Assembly: GCF_013087525.1 (NCBI RefSeq)
Contig: NZ_JABFCS010000001.1
Span: 496,001-560,000 of the forward strand
Length of the DNA stretch: 64,000 nt
Direction of reading: 5' to 3'
Origin: Ramlibacter montanisoli
Lineage (GTDB): Bacteria; Pseudomonadota; Gammaproteobacteria; Burkholderiales; Burkholderiaceae_C
Positions 17,631-25,248 of the stretch are shown here, piece by piece. The notes beneath the pieces are model-generated. The model was not told the DNA's origin and did no database searches. It saw nothing but the letters and a program-made list of their open reading frames with translations. The translations under genes were made by a program, and so were the position numbers. Numbering within the stretch: position 1 is the stretch's first letter; every line of letters starts with the position of its first letter.

Positions 17631-18404
17631 CTAGTGCCGCGCGTCGCGCGGCAGCGAGGACTCGAGCGGCTGGAAGGCCGAATCGATCGGGTGGCGGCGC
17701 GGCGTGCCCTTGGAGGCGGCTTCCTTGCCCAGCATCAGGCGGGTGATCTTGCGGCCGCGGCCGACGACGAAACGCACCAGCGAGCGCAGCAGGATCGAGC
17801 CGTTGAAGGGGATGTACGTGAGCATCCCGTGGCCCTGCACGTAGCCGGGGTTGTTGTCCAGGTAGAAGCGCGTGTCGCGGCGCTTGCTGGCCAGCCAGCG
17901 GTTGCGTTCTTCCTCGGTCTCCAGCGTCACCCAGTTCACGTGGCGCACCAGCGGGTTGGCGGGGTCGACGCGTTCCAGGTGGAAGCTCTCGGCGAGATGC
18001 TCCATGCGCTGCATCACGTCGGCCGGGATGTCCTTGTGCGTCGCATGCGGCCAGATCACCGGCGCATAGTGCGACAGGAAGGTGTAGCTGCTCGGGTGCG
18101 TGAGCGCCGCGAAGATGCAGAACTGGCGCCAGGGCTGGCGCAGCCACAGGCGCAGCAGGCGCAGCACCGCGTACACCATGGTCAGGTCGCGTCCGCGGTA
18201 GGCGGGCAGGGTGCCTGCTTCCAGCCGGATCACGAGCGACACGCGCTGGTCGACCGGCACGCGGAAGGCATGCATGGAGGTGTAGCCCACCACCTGCCCC
18301 GCGGAGTTGTACTTGACGTAGACCCAGGTGCGCCACGCATCGCGCTCCACCACGTAGGAACGGAATTCCTCGTAGCTCAGGCCGGCGAAGATCTGCGAAT
18401 GCAC
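17631..18404 (-). CDS. hypothetical protein, possibly GNAT-like
   Basis: 257 residues as drawn, no signal peptide. The middle (FRVPVDQRVSLVIRLEAGTL, then PAYRGRDLTMVYAVLRLL) resembles the core of acyl-CoA acetyltransferases, where RGR follows a beta strand, but the match is loose. The chosen start lacks a ribosome site. In another frame just upstream there is MTSLSRISCHTVHSM from 18490, and joining it near 18437 would give a continuous longer N-terminus ending SLARELFAVHSQIF, so one more single-base error may be present. Role unknown. Confidence 0.6.
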   Translation of the reverse strand: MHSQIFAGLSYEEFRSYVVERDAWRTWVYVKYNSAGQVVGYTSMHAFRVPVDQRVSLVIRLEAGTLPAYRGRDLTMVYAVLRLLRLWLRQPWRQFCIFAALTHPSSYTFLSHYAPVIWPHATHKDIPADVMQRMEHLAESFHLERVDPANPLVRHVNWVTLETEEERNRWLASKRRDTRFYLDNNPGYVQGHGMLTYIPFNGSILLRSLVRFVVGRGRKITRLMLGKEAASKGTPRRHPIDSAFQPLESSLPRDARH

Positions 18405-18490
18405 GGCGAACAGTTCGCGCGCCAGCGACTCCGCTCCGCGGCTCGCATGGAGTGGACGGTGTGGCAGCTGATGCGGGAAAGCGAGGTCAT

Positions 18491-18839
18491 GCGTCTAGGG
18501 CTTTTGCTTAGTATCGCACCGCATTACAAATTGCAACAGCCCCCTTCCGTCGGGTCGTTCAAGGGAAAACGCCAGCATGTCTGCCAGAGGGAAAAGGAGG
18601 TTACGCCCCGGCCCTTCCGGCATGATTTCAAATTGTAAATACCTCAACAGGGCGAGGGTCGAAGCTCATCCGTTTTGCAACGGGCTGTGACCGCCCTGCC
18701 GCCTGTCGCCGATGGGCGGTCCTGAAGCCCGCAATCCGTGCGGTTTTTCTCGACCTGCCGCCGCGAACTGTCGAATCCCGGCGGGGTCCATCGTCATGGG
18801 GATGACGGGCGCACCGGCCCGCAACCCAAGGAGACCGAC
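18491..18839. other. intergenic region with AT-rich near-palindromes
   Basis: Between divergent genes. Two related AT-rich motifs stand out from the GC-rich background: ATTACAAATTGCAA at 18523-18536 and TTTCAAATTGTAAAT at 18626-18640, the second resembling the first in inverted orientation. They could be regulator sites. GGAGACC before 18840 is the ribosome site of the VOC gene. No gene seen. Confidence 0.45.
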
Positions 18840-19258
18840 ATGCCAGTGCTGGACAGCTATCTCTTCTTCGACCGCCGCTGCGCCGAAGCCATGCGCTTCT
18901 ACGAGAAGACCCTCGGCGGCAGGCTCGAGCCCATGATGAAATACGGCGACTCGCCCGACCCCAGCGCGCGCGTGCCCGGCGCGGAAGACCTCGTGATGCA
19001 CGCCTGCCTCGTCCTCGACGGCCGGCGGCTCATGGCCTCCGACTGCCCGCCCACCCATCCGGCCCAGCCCATGGGCGGCTTCGCGCTCTCGCTGATGTAC
19101 GACTCGCCCCAGGAAGCGCGTCGCGTCTTCGACGCGCTGGCCCAGGGCGGCGAAGTGACGATGCCGATGCAGAAGACCTTCTGGTCCGAGAGCTTCGGCA
19201 TGCTGGTGGACCGCTTCGGCACCGCCTGGATGGTCGGCGGCGGCGCGCAGGGGGCTGA
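18840..19258 (+). CDS. VOC/PhnB-like protein (3' end probably frameshifted)
   Basis: Glyoxalase/bleomycin-resistance fold of the PhnB (3-dmu-9) type: MPVLDSYLFFDRRCAEAMRF, later FGMLVDRFGTAWMVGG. Such proteins are usually 135-145 residues. As read, the frame runs to 19448, well into the next gene, adding Arg-rich nonsense. With one more G in the run at 19250-19254 it stops at TGA 19256-19258, giving 139 residues, which I take as the true end. AAGGAGA is the ribosome site. Enzymatic role unknown; no metal ligands can be assigned with confidence. Confidence 0.78.
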
Positions 19259-19351
19259 CACCGCCTGTTGGTTGCCCGCGTCGCGGAAACCTCTTGTAGT
19301 AGCTTCCCGCCCCCGCCACCGCCTAGCATCGCGCCAACGACGGAGGGAGCC

Positions 19352-19753
19352 ATGGCAGGAACGGGGACGCGCTTGGGGGTGCTGGCAGCTGCGGCGTGGC
19401 TGCTGCTGGGCGCCGCGCCGGCGGGCGCGCAGGAAGCGCCCGCACTGACACCGACCTACAAGTGCCACGCGAACGGCAGGGTGATCTACACCCAGATCCC
19501 GTGCGCCGGCGGGCGGGAGCTCGGCCCGGGCGGCGCCCGGACTTCCGAGAGATACAAGACGCCGCCACAGGACCGCGCGAAGGCCGCGCGCCGCGCCCAG
19601 CTCGCCCCGGAGGCGCGCCAGGAATGCACGGCGCTGGAAGGCCGGATGAAGGAGCAGGAGGCGGAACTCAAGGCCAGGGGCACCGAGCCGACCATCCAGG
19701 AGGAAACGCCGCTGGTGAAGACCAAGCTGCGGTTCCGGGAGTTGAAGTGCTGA
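19352..19753 (+). CDS. secreted DUF4124-like protein
   Basis: 133 residues. Signal peptide (LGVLAAAAWLLLGAAPAGAQ), then the DUF4124-type motif TYKCHANGRVIYTQIPCAGG with two Cys, followed by a charged coiled-coil stretch (CTALEGRMKEQEAELKARG) and a final Cys. The family is common in beta- and gammaproteobacterial envelopes with no settled role. AGGGAG precedes the ATG. The frame is open upstream but the signal peptide fixes the start. Confidence 0.75.
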   Translation: MAGTGTRLGVLAAAAWLLLGAAPAGAQEAPALTPTYKCHANGRVIYTQIPCAGGRELGPGGARTSERYKTPPQDRAKAARRAQLAPEARQECTALEGRMKEQEAELKARGTEPTIQEETPLVKTKLRFRELKC

Positions 19754-19756
19754 GGG

Positions 19757-19798
19757 TGGGGCGCCGGGGTTCGCTGCGCGCACCGCCAGCCTACGGGA
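19757..19798. repeat. REP-like intergenic repeat (partial)
   Basis: The stretch GGGGTTCGCTGCGCGCACC followed by AGCCTACGGGA resembles the arms of the inverted repeat at 52785-52863. It lies just past a stop codon and overlaps the stop of the converging B3/4 gene. Only one arm is recognisable here. Confidence 0.5.
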
Positions 19799-20285
19799 AT
19801 CCGAAAGCGGGCTGAGTGGCGGAAAGCAGCTGGGTCCGCGCTTCGACGGACCAAACTTCTCGCAAAGCCTGCGCGATCGCGTCCAGCAGGCGTGCCACAT
19901 CGTCGGCGCCGCCCGCGTGCATCGCCTCGACCACCACGAGCACCTCGCGCGTCTCGTCCCGCACCGCCGACAGGCCGCTTTGCCGGTTGGTCCAGCGGCG
20001 GGCGTGGGCGTTGCCCTCGGCGTCCACGAAACTCACCTCGCCCGGCTCCGGGTGCTCGATCCCGCCGCCGAAGGTGAGATAGCGCTCGCTGCCTTCGGCG
20101 TGCCGTACCTGCAGCGCGCCTTCGATGCGCGCCACGTCGAGCACCGCCACGAGAATCGCGAACGCCATCGAGATGCCGTTGCACAGGTCGATCAGCGGGT
20201 GGATCCGCGGCATCGTCCCTTCCTTGCGCAGGCGCCGCAGCAGCGATTCCGACGCGCAGCGGTACTGCGTGGGCTTCAGGCCCAT
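19791..20285 (-). CDS. B3/4-domain protein (PheT-like), short at N-terminus
   Basis: 164 residues matching the solo B3/4 domain of phenylalanyl-tRNA synthetase beta: MGLKPTQYRCASESLLRRLR, then RIHPLIDLCNGISMAFAILV, RYLTFGGGIEHPEPGEV and ARRWTNRQSGLSAVRDETRE. Solo B3/4 proteins are usually about 220-230 residues; here the roughly 60-70 residue helical front is absent, because only 34 bases separate the start from the upstream gene's stop. The core domain is intact. Such proteins may bind or edit amino acids, but no role is proved. Its stop lies inside a REP-like sequence. Confidence 0.72.
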   Translation of the reverse strand: MGLKPTQYRCASESLLRRLRKEGTMPRIHPLIDLCNGISMAFAILVAVLDVARIEGALQVRHAEGSERYLTFGGGIEHPEPGEVSFVDAEGNAHARRWTNRQSGLSAVRDETREVLVVVEAMHAGGADDVARLLDAIAQALREVWSVEARTQLLSATQPAFGFP

Positions 20286-20319
20286 GCGCGCGCCTTTGCG
20301 GCGCCCGCGCCCGCACGCC

Positions 20320-20460
20320 TCACTTGTTCTTCAGCTTGCCCTTGGGCAGCACCGTCGTCATCGGCGGCATCGGCCGGTCCGACGTGCCTTCCTTGGGCGG
20401 CGAAGTGTCCTTCTTGGGTTTCTTCGCCATCTTGTTGCTGCGCTGTTCGCCCTTGGCCAT
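20320..20460 (-). CDS. small basic conserved protein
   Basis: 46 residues, very Lys/Pro-rich: MAKGEQRSNKMAKKPKKDTS and a tail TVLPKGKLKNK. Probably disordered. GAGGAGA stands 6 bases before the ATG. It precedes the B3/4 gene by 34 bases on the same strand. I recall similar short MAKGxQRSNK proteins in Burkholderiales without a function. Confidence 0.68.
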   Translation of the reverse strand: MAKGEQRSNKMAKKPKKDTSPPKEGTSDRPMPPMTTVLPKGKLKNK

Positions 20461-20506
20461 GGTGATCTCCTCTTCGATGGCGCGAATGTACCAGCCCCGG
20501 GACGGC

Positions 20507-20529
20507 AAAAAACCCCCGGCGCAGGGGGT
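20507..20529 (-). terminator. hairpin with T tract, minus orientation
   Basis: Stem CCCCC/GGGGG around GGCGCA, with six As on the left that become a T tract on the minus strand. It lies upstream of the 46-residue minus-strand gene, so it would stop transcripts arriving from the aminotransferase side or act in the leader of that gene. Confidence 0.5.
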
Positions 20530-20581
20530 AAGGGTCGGGTGTTAAGCTGGCTTTTTCCTTCCCACAACCGCAAGAGACAAC

Positions 20582-21730
20582 ATGCCCGGACTGCTGCCCA
20601 ACGTCGACCCTGAAGGCCTGCTCGAATTTTCCGTGGTGTACACGGACCGGGCACTCAATCACATGTCGCGCAGCTTCCAGGGCGTGATGAAGGACATCTC
20701 CGCGATCCTGAAGGACGTCTACAAGGCGCACTCCACCGTGCTGGTGCCGGGCAGCGGCACCTTCGGCATGGAGTCCGTGGCGCGCCAGTTCGCCGGCGGC
20801 AAGGACGTCGTGGTGATCCGCAATGGCTGGTTCAGCTACCGCTGGACCCAGATCTTCGAGATGGGCAACATCCCGGCCTCTTCGACCGTGCTCAAGGCGC
20901 GCAAGACCGGCAGCGGCCCGACCGCGTCCTGGATCCCGGCGCCGATCGCCGAAGTGACCGCCACGATCCGCGAGAAGAAGCCCGCGGTGGTGTTCGCGCC
21001 CCACGTGGAAACCGCCGCCGGCATGATCCTGCCGGACGACTACCTGCGCGCCGTGTCCGACGCGGTGCACGAGGTGGGCGGCCTGTTCGTGCTGGATTGC
21101 ATCGCCAGCGGCGCGATCTGGGTGGACATGAAGGCCACCGGCGTCGACGTGCTGATCTCCGCGCCGCAGAAGGGCTGGAGCAGCTCGCCTTGCTGCGCCA
21201 TGGTCTGCCTGAGCGAGCGCGCCCGCAAGGCGATCGACGGCAGCACCAGCAGCAGCTTCGCCATGGACCTGAAGAAGTGGCTGCAGATCATGGAGGCGTA
21301 CGAAGGCGGCGCCCACATGTACCACGCCACCATGCCGACCGATGCGCTCACGCGCCTGCGCTCCACCATGAAGGAAACGCAGGCCTACGGCTTCGCCAAG
21401 GTGAAGGCGGAGCAGGAAGACCTGGGACGCAAGGTGCGCGCGCTGTTCGACCGCGGCTTCCCCAGCGTGGCCGCCGACGGCTTCAAGGCGCCCGGCGTCG
21501 TGGTGAGCTACACGACCGATCCCGACATCCAGTCCGGCAAGAAATTCCTGAACGAAGGCCTGCAGACCGCGGCCGGCGTGCCGCTGCAGTGCGACGAAGG
21601 CAGCGACTTCAAGACCTTCCGCCTCGGCCTGTTCGGCCTGGACAAGTGGCACCACGTGGACCGCACGGTCAAGCAGCTGGCCGACGCCCTGGACCGCATC
21701 GGCGTGCCGGCGCAGAAGAAGGCCGCCTGA
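20582..21730 (+). CDS. class V aminotransferase (alanine/serine-glyoxylate type)
   Basis: 382-residue PLP enzyme. VPGSGTFGMESVARQF is the N-terminal cofactor region; VLDCIASGAIWVDM contains the Asp contacting the pyridine nitrogen; and the Schiff-base Lys is in ISAPQKGWSSSP near residue 198. The family transfers amino groups from alanine or serine to glyoxylate; the exact donor cannot be read from sequence. It starts ATG after CAAGAGACAAC and stands alone, with the chemoreceptor gene downstream. Confidence 0.88.
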   Translation: MPGLLPNVDPEGLLEFSVVYTDRALNHMSRSFQGVMKDISAILKDVYKAHSTVLVPGSGTFGMESVARQFAGGKDVVVIRNGWFSYRWTQIFEMGNIPASSTVLKARKTGSGPTASWIPAPIAEVTATIREKKPAVVFAPHVETAAGMILPDDYLRAVSDAVHEVGGLFVLDCIASGAIWVDMKATGVDVLISAPQKGWSSSPCCAMVCLSERARKAIDGSTSSSFAMDLKKWLQIMEAYEGGAHMYHATMPTDALTRLRSTMKETQAYGFAKVKAEQEDLGRKVRALFDRGFPSVAADGFKAPGVVVSYTTDPDIQSGKKFLNEGLQTAAGVPLQCDEGSDFKTFRLGLFGLDKWHHVDRTVKQLADALDRIGVPAQKKAA

Positions 21731-21833
21731 GTCCGCCTGTGGCGGATTGCTGACGCTTCCCCGCCAACAACTTGCGCCCTCCGGGCGCGTTACCTCCTCG
21801 CGGTGGACGGCCTGTGGGCCGGCCCCCAGAATG

Positions 21834-21850
21834 TGTGACAGGCAGTCACA
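21834..21850. promoter_or_regulatory. inverted repeat before chemoreceptor gene
   Basis: TGTGAC-AGGCA-GTCACA, a perfect 6-bp dyad one base before the ACGAGGAGG ribosome site. The half-sites resemble a CRP/FNR site but the spacing between TGTGA and TCACA is 7 instead of 6, so the binder is uncertain. It could also be a short hairpin in the mRNA leader. Confidence 0.45.
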
Positions 21851-21863
21851 ACGAGGAGGCCCC

Positions 21864-23411
21864 ATGAGGGCGGAGACATTGCCTGCGCCGCTGGTGGCGC
21901 AGGCCGCACCCCTGGCCGAAGCGCCCGCGCGCCGCGCCCGTACCCTCCTCGGCGTCCGCGTGAACCTCGCCTTCGGCGCGATCGTGCTGCTGCTGGCGGC
22001 GCTGACGGCCCTGGCGGCCAACCAGATGCAGGGCACGCCGGAGATGTTCGCCATCGGCCTGGGTGTGGCGGCGATCGTCGCGGCCCTGGCGACCGCCGGC
22101 TGGCTGCAGCGCAGCGTGATCCGGCCCATGGGCCAGGCCACCCGCGCGGTGGGCCAGTTGCGCGCCGGCCGGCTCAAGGACCCGATCGCCACCGCCGGAG
22201 CCGGCGAGCTGCGCCCGCTGGTGCAGGAACTCGAGGACGTGCGCCGCCGGCTCGCCGACGTGGTCTACCAGGTGCGCACCGCCGGCACCAACGTCGCGAT
22301 CAACGCCTCCCAGATCACCATCGACAACGAGGCGCTCTCGGGCCGCACCGACACGCAGGCCGAGTCGCTGCAGCAGACCGCGGCCTCGATCGAGCAGCTC
22401 ACCGCCACGCTGCGCGTGAGCGCGTCCACCGCGCAGCAGGCCAACGACCTGGCCCGCGCCGCAGCGGCGAGGGCGGAGCAGGGCGGCGAGGCGATGCGCG
22501 AAGTGGTGGAGACCATGGGCTCCATCCGCGCCAGTTCGCACGGCATCCGCGACATCATCGGCGTGATCGACGGCATCGCCTTCCAGACCAACATCCTGGC
22601 GCTCAATGCGGCGGTGGAAGCCGCGCGCGCGGGCGAGCAGGGCCGCGGCTTCGCGGTGGTGGCCACCGAGGTGCGGTCGCTGGCGCAACGCTGCGCGGAG
22701 GCCGCCCGCGAGATCAAGGGCCTGATCGGGGCCTCGGTGCAGCAGGTGGACGCCGGCGGCGCGCGCGTGGACCAGGCGGGCGCGGCCATCGCCGGCATCG
22801 TGACCGAGGTGCGCCAGGTCGCCGAGCTGATCGGCCAGATCGACGCCATCAGCCAGGAACAGAGCAGCGGCATCCAGAGCATCAACGACGCCATCGGCCG
22901 CATCGACGGCGCGACGCAGGACAACGCCACGCTGGTGAGCGCGGCCGCCCGCACCGCGGCGGCGCTGAAGGAGCGCGCGGCGGCGGTCACGCGCGTGATG
23001 TCGGCGTTCGACGCCGGCGGCACCGAGCAGGGCACGCTGGAGGAAGCGCGGCAGCTGATGGAGCGCGGCTGCGAATTCGTGCGGCAGCACGGCATGCAGG
23101 CGCTGATGGCGGACATCAACCGCATGGAACACGGCCAGTTCGTGATGGGCGACCTCTACCTGAACGTGCTGGACGAAAGCGGCACCTTCGTCGCCCACGG
23201 CAACAACCCGGGCCGCATCGGCACCGGCCCGCTGCGCGACCTGGACGGCATGTGCTTCCCGCAGCAGTTCGTGCGCGTGGCCATGCAGCGCGGCGAAGGC
23301 ACGGTGGACTACCGCATGAAGCACACGCTGACCGGCGAGGTCGCCGTGCGCAGCAGCTTCGTCAAGCGGGTCGGCAAGCACGTCATCACCTGCCCTTACT
23401 ACAAGGGCTGA
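21864..23411 (+). CDS. methyl-accepting chemotaxis protein with C-terminal Cache-like domain
   Basis: 515 residues. Two membrane helices lie close together (about residues 33-53 and 58-80) with almost no periplasmic loop. A HAMP-like linker follows, then the signalling domain with its hairpin tip IDGIAFQTNILALNAAVEAA and RGFAVVATEVRSLAQRCAEA. After residue 390 comes a separate domain (QLMERGCEFVRQHGMQALMA, DLYLNVLDESGTFVAHGNNP, EGTVDYRMKHTLTGEVAVRS) of single-Cache type, but placed at the cytoplasmic C-terminus. The receptor thus probably senses an internal signal. GAGGAGG precedes the ATG; no che genes are nearby. Confidence 0.87.
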   Translation: MRAETLPAPLVAQAAPLAEAPARRARTLLGVRVNLAFGAIVLLLAALTALAANQMQGTPEMFAIGLGVAAIVAALATAGWLQRSVIRPMGQATRAVGQLRAGRLKDPIATAGAGELRPLVQELEDVRRRLADVVYQVRTAGTNVAINASQITIDNEALSGRTDTQAESLQQTAASIEQLTATLRVSASTAQQANDLARAAAARAEQGGEAMREVVETMGSIRASSHGIRDIIGVIDGIAFQTNILALNAAVEAARAGEQGRGFAVVATEVRSLAQRCAEAAREIKGLIGASVQQVDAGGARVDQAGAAIAGIVTEVRQVAELIGQIDAISQEQSSGIQSINDAIGRIDGATQDNATLVSAAARTAAALKERAAAVTRVMSAFDAGGTEQGTLEEARQLMERGCEFVRQHGMQALMADINRMEHGQFVMGDLYLNVLDESGTFVAHGNNPGRIGTGPLRDLDGMCFPQQFVRVAMQRGEGTVDYRMKHTLTGEVAVRSSFVKRVGKHVITCPYYKG

Positions 23412-23422
23412 ACGCGCGGGCC

Positions 23423-23731
23423 TCAGGTGCGCAGCTTGCGCCCGACGTGGCCCTCGACCGCGTCCACCTTGCTGCGCAGCCGCGGCTCGGTGCCGGCGCG
23501 GTAGTCCATCTTCAGGTTCATGGAGATGCGCCGGCAATCCTTCTGCAGTTCGCGGAAGCACTCGCCCACGACGGCCATCACCTCGTCCCAGTCGCCTTCG
23601 AGGATGGTGCCCATCGCGGTGAGCTGGTAGGTGACGCCGCTGCGGTCGATGATGTCCAGGATGCGGCCCACGTGGCGGCTGAGGCTTTCCCCCTCGCCGG
23701 TGGGCGACATGGCGAATTCGAGCAGGACCAT
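23423..23731 (-). CDS. MTH1187-family thiamine-binding protein
   Basis: 102 residues: MVLLEFAMSPTGEGESLSRH, GVTYQLTAMGTILEGDWDEV and CFRELQKDCRRISMNLKMDY. This is the small ferredoxin-like thiamine-binding/YqgV family (UPF0045), which binds thiamine-type ligands as a tetramer. The start is the ATG giving the canonical N-terminus; the longer frame adds residues with no match. Converges on the chemoreceptor gene. Confidence 0.84.
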   Translation of the reverse strand: MVLLEFAMSPTGEGESLSRHVGRILDIIDRSGVTYQLTAMGTILEGDWDEVMAVVGECFRELQKDCRRISMNLKMDYRAGTEPRLRSKVDAVEGHVGRKLRT

Positions 23732-23762
23732 GGGTTCTCCGTCTGTTGTGATCTCGGCTCGC

Positions 23763-24179
23763 TCAGGTGCCCAGCCGACCCTGAAGTGCATCTGCGACTT
23801 TCTGCGTCGCGGAAATCAGATCCTGCACGAGACGCTCGTCGACGTCGAGCAAACCCTCGTACTCGCCGAGGTTCCGCGTGTTGTGGCACTTGTCCAGAAC
23901 GCGCCACACCTCCGGGCCGAGTCCAAGGGTATGCGGCAAGACCTGGAAGACGATATAGCGATTGGATGACCTGTAGCCGGCGACGCGAAGAGCAGCAAGG
24001 CTCAACGCATGCGCTGCGTTGTAGGCAAGGTCGAAGCGGCTCTCCAAGGCCAGTTTCGTGTTCGCCGCATCCTTCAGGCGCGCAAGGCCGGTGCGCGCCA
24101 GGCCATTCGTCTCGTTTTGGTCGGGCCTTTCCACGCGGAGTTTTCCCGTGGCGACGAGATTCTCAAGTGGTGAGGGCAT
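23763..24179 (-). CDS. HEPN-domain protein, probable toxin of HEPN/MNT pair
   Basis: 138 residues, all helical: MPSPLENLVATGKLRVERPD, RFDLAYNAAHALSLAALRVA, and KCHNTRNLGEYEGLLDVDER, where the RN..EYEG part fits the HEPN active-site region. HEPN proteins of this type are RNases or AMPylation targets neutralised by a partner nucleotidyltransferase. The ATG overlaps the partner gene by 17 bases, as expected for a coupled toxin-antitoxin unit. A TTG seven codons earlier is possible. Toxicity is inferred from family and context. Confidence 0.8.
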   Translation of the reverse strand: MPSPLENLVATGKLRVERPDQNETNGLARTGLARLKDAANTKLALESRFDLAYNAAHALSLAALRVAGYRSSNRYIVFQVLPHTLGLGPEVWRVLDKCHNTRNLGEYEGLLDVDERLVQDLISATQKVADALQGRLGT

Positions 24180-24750
24180 GCAGGGCCTCCTCGGATCCAA
24201 TCAGCCAGATCTTCGGCTGGTGGAGAACGCGCGTCACGAAGGCGTTGTCCTGCTTGACCTTGCGGGCAATTTGCGCGGGGGTGTAGACGGTGGGATTGAC
24301 CGGCCGTCCCAGTGACAGCGACGCCGGTTCGAGGGCCTCGAAGGTGTCCGCGTAGCCAAGGTCCTGGCTCACGATCAGAACGTCGACGTCGCTCGCCGCG
24401 GTTTCCTGCTGCTTCGCGATCGAGCCGAACACGAATGCGAGACCGATACGCGGCGAGAGTGGCTCCAAGGCCGCACGGAGCACGTCCGCCAGGCCGAAGG
24501 TCTTCAGGACGAGGCTGCGAAGTTCCGGGAACACGGGCGCCGCATCGTTGGCCTGGTAGTGCTTCTGGTTACCCTGGCTCGTCACCTTCAGCAATCCGGC
24601 CGCGGCGAGGTCGGCAAGCTCCCGCTGCACGGCACCGCTGCCCGATTGCGCGAGCGCGATCACCTCGCTTGCAAAGAAGCTCCGCCCCGGGTTGCCAAAA
24701 AGCAAAGCGAGGACGCGCTGGCGCACCCTGGGAAACAGGGCGTCTGCCAT
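24163..24750 (-). CDS. winged-helix/nucleotidyltransferase protein, probable MNT antitoxin and autoregulator
   Basis: 195 residues. An N-terminal winged helix (RVRQRVLALLFGNPGRSFFA, EVIALAQSGSGAVQRELADL) precedes a minimal nucleotidyltransferase with VFGSIAKQQETAASDVDVLI, where GS and DVD are the catalytic signature. Such proteins inactivate HEPN toxins, often by adding AMP, and the DNA-binding part lets this one repress its own operon. The ATG at 24750 lacks a clear ribosome site; an in-frame TTG at 24822 would place the start inside the operator. Two identical-armed operators lie upstream. Confidence 0.82.
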   Translation of the reverse strand: MADALFPRVRQRVLALLFGNPGRSFFASEVIALAQSGSGAVQRELADLAAAGLLKVTSQGNQKHYQANDAAPVFPELRSLVLKTFGLADVLRAALEPLSPRIGLAFVFGSIAKQQETAASDVDVLIVSQDLGYADTFEALEPASLSLGRPVNPTVYTPAQIARKVKQDNAFVTRVLHQPKIWLIGSEEALHALTT

Positions 24751-24794
24751 GCTGGGCGCGCGCGCCGGGGCCGGTGCAGGGGAAGCAGTTTTGG

Positions 24795-24830
24795 TACCCA
24801 ATATGGGTAGGATGATACCCAATCTGGGTA
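24795..24830 (-). promoter_or_regulatory. twin operators of the HEPN/MNT operon
   Basis: TACCCAATATGGGTA (24795-24809) and TACCCAATCTGGGTA (24816-24830): two copies of a TACCC-N5-GGGTA dyad repeated at 21 bp, two helical turns, so both face the same side of DNA. They lie 45 bases before the antitoxin start and probably bind its winged helix cooperatively. Confidence 0.78.
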
Positions 24831-24860
24831 GGATCGCAATCCCCTGGTCCGGGGTCGTCG

Positions 24861-25163
24861 TCAGCGGCGTAGCAAGCGCATCACCATCCAGCCGAAAAGC
24901 AGCCCCGCTCCCGCCATCAGCAGGGGCGTGCTGCGGGTCTGCCGGGCGACCTTCTGTTCGACCTTCTGCACCGTGGTCGGCGGTTCCGGGTGGTCCATGT
25001 CTTCCGCGGCCGTCTCGGCGCCGGGCACGTAGCCGTCCGCGTAGAAGCGCGGTTCCAGCGCCTCGATGGTCGCCATCTCCTCGTCGTCCAGGTTCAGGTC
25101 GAGGCCCACGTCGGGCAGGTGGGTGTCGCCGGTGAGCTTGAGGCGGTTCTTGGGGTGGGGCAT
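24861..25163 (-). CDS. small protein with C-terminal membrane anchor
   Basis: 100 residues. Acidic front (DVGLDLNLDDEEMATIEALE), Pro/Glu-rich middle, and a C-terminal helix STPLLMAGAGLLFGWMVMRL ending in RR. No signal peptide; tail-anchored topology is likely. AAGGAC lies 7 bases before the ATG. Function unknown; upstream of the twin-operator region and transcribed towards it. Confidence 0.66.
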   Translation of the reverse strand: MPHPKNRLKLTGDTHLPDVGLDLNLDDEEMATIEALEPRFYADGYVPGAETAAEDMDHPEPPTTVQKVEQKVARQTRSTPLLMAGAGLLFGWMVMRLLRR

Positions 25164-25248
25164 GGGTCCGTCCTTGGGGTCTTGTGTGCAGTCAGGACAA
25201 TCTAGGCAAGGACGAAGGTGCGCGGCGTAGGAAAGCGGCGGAGCCCGC

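Noticed and set aside
21834..21850. A CRP-binding site
   Set aside because: The half-sites TGTGA and TCACA are 7 and not 6 bases apart, so only a generic dyad is claimed.
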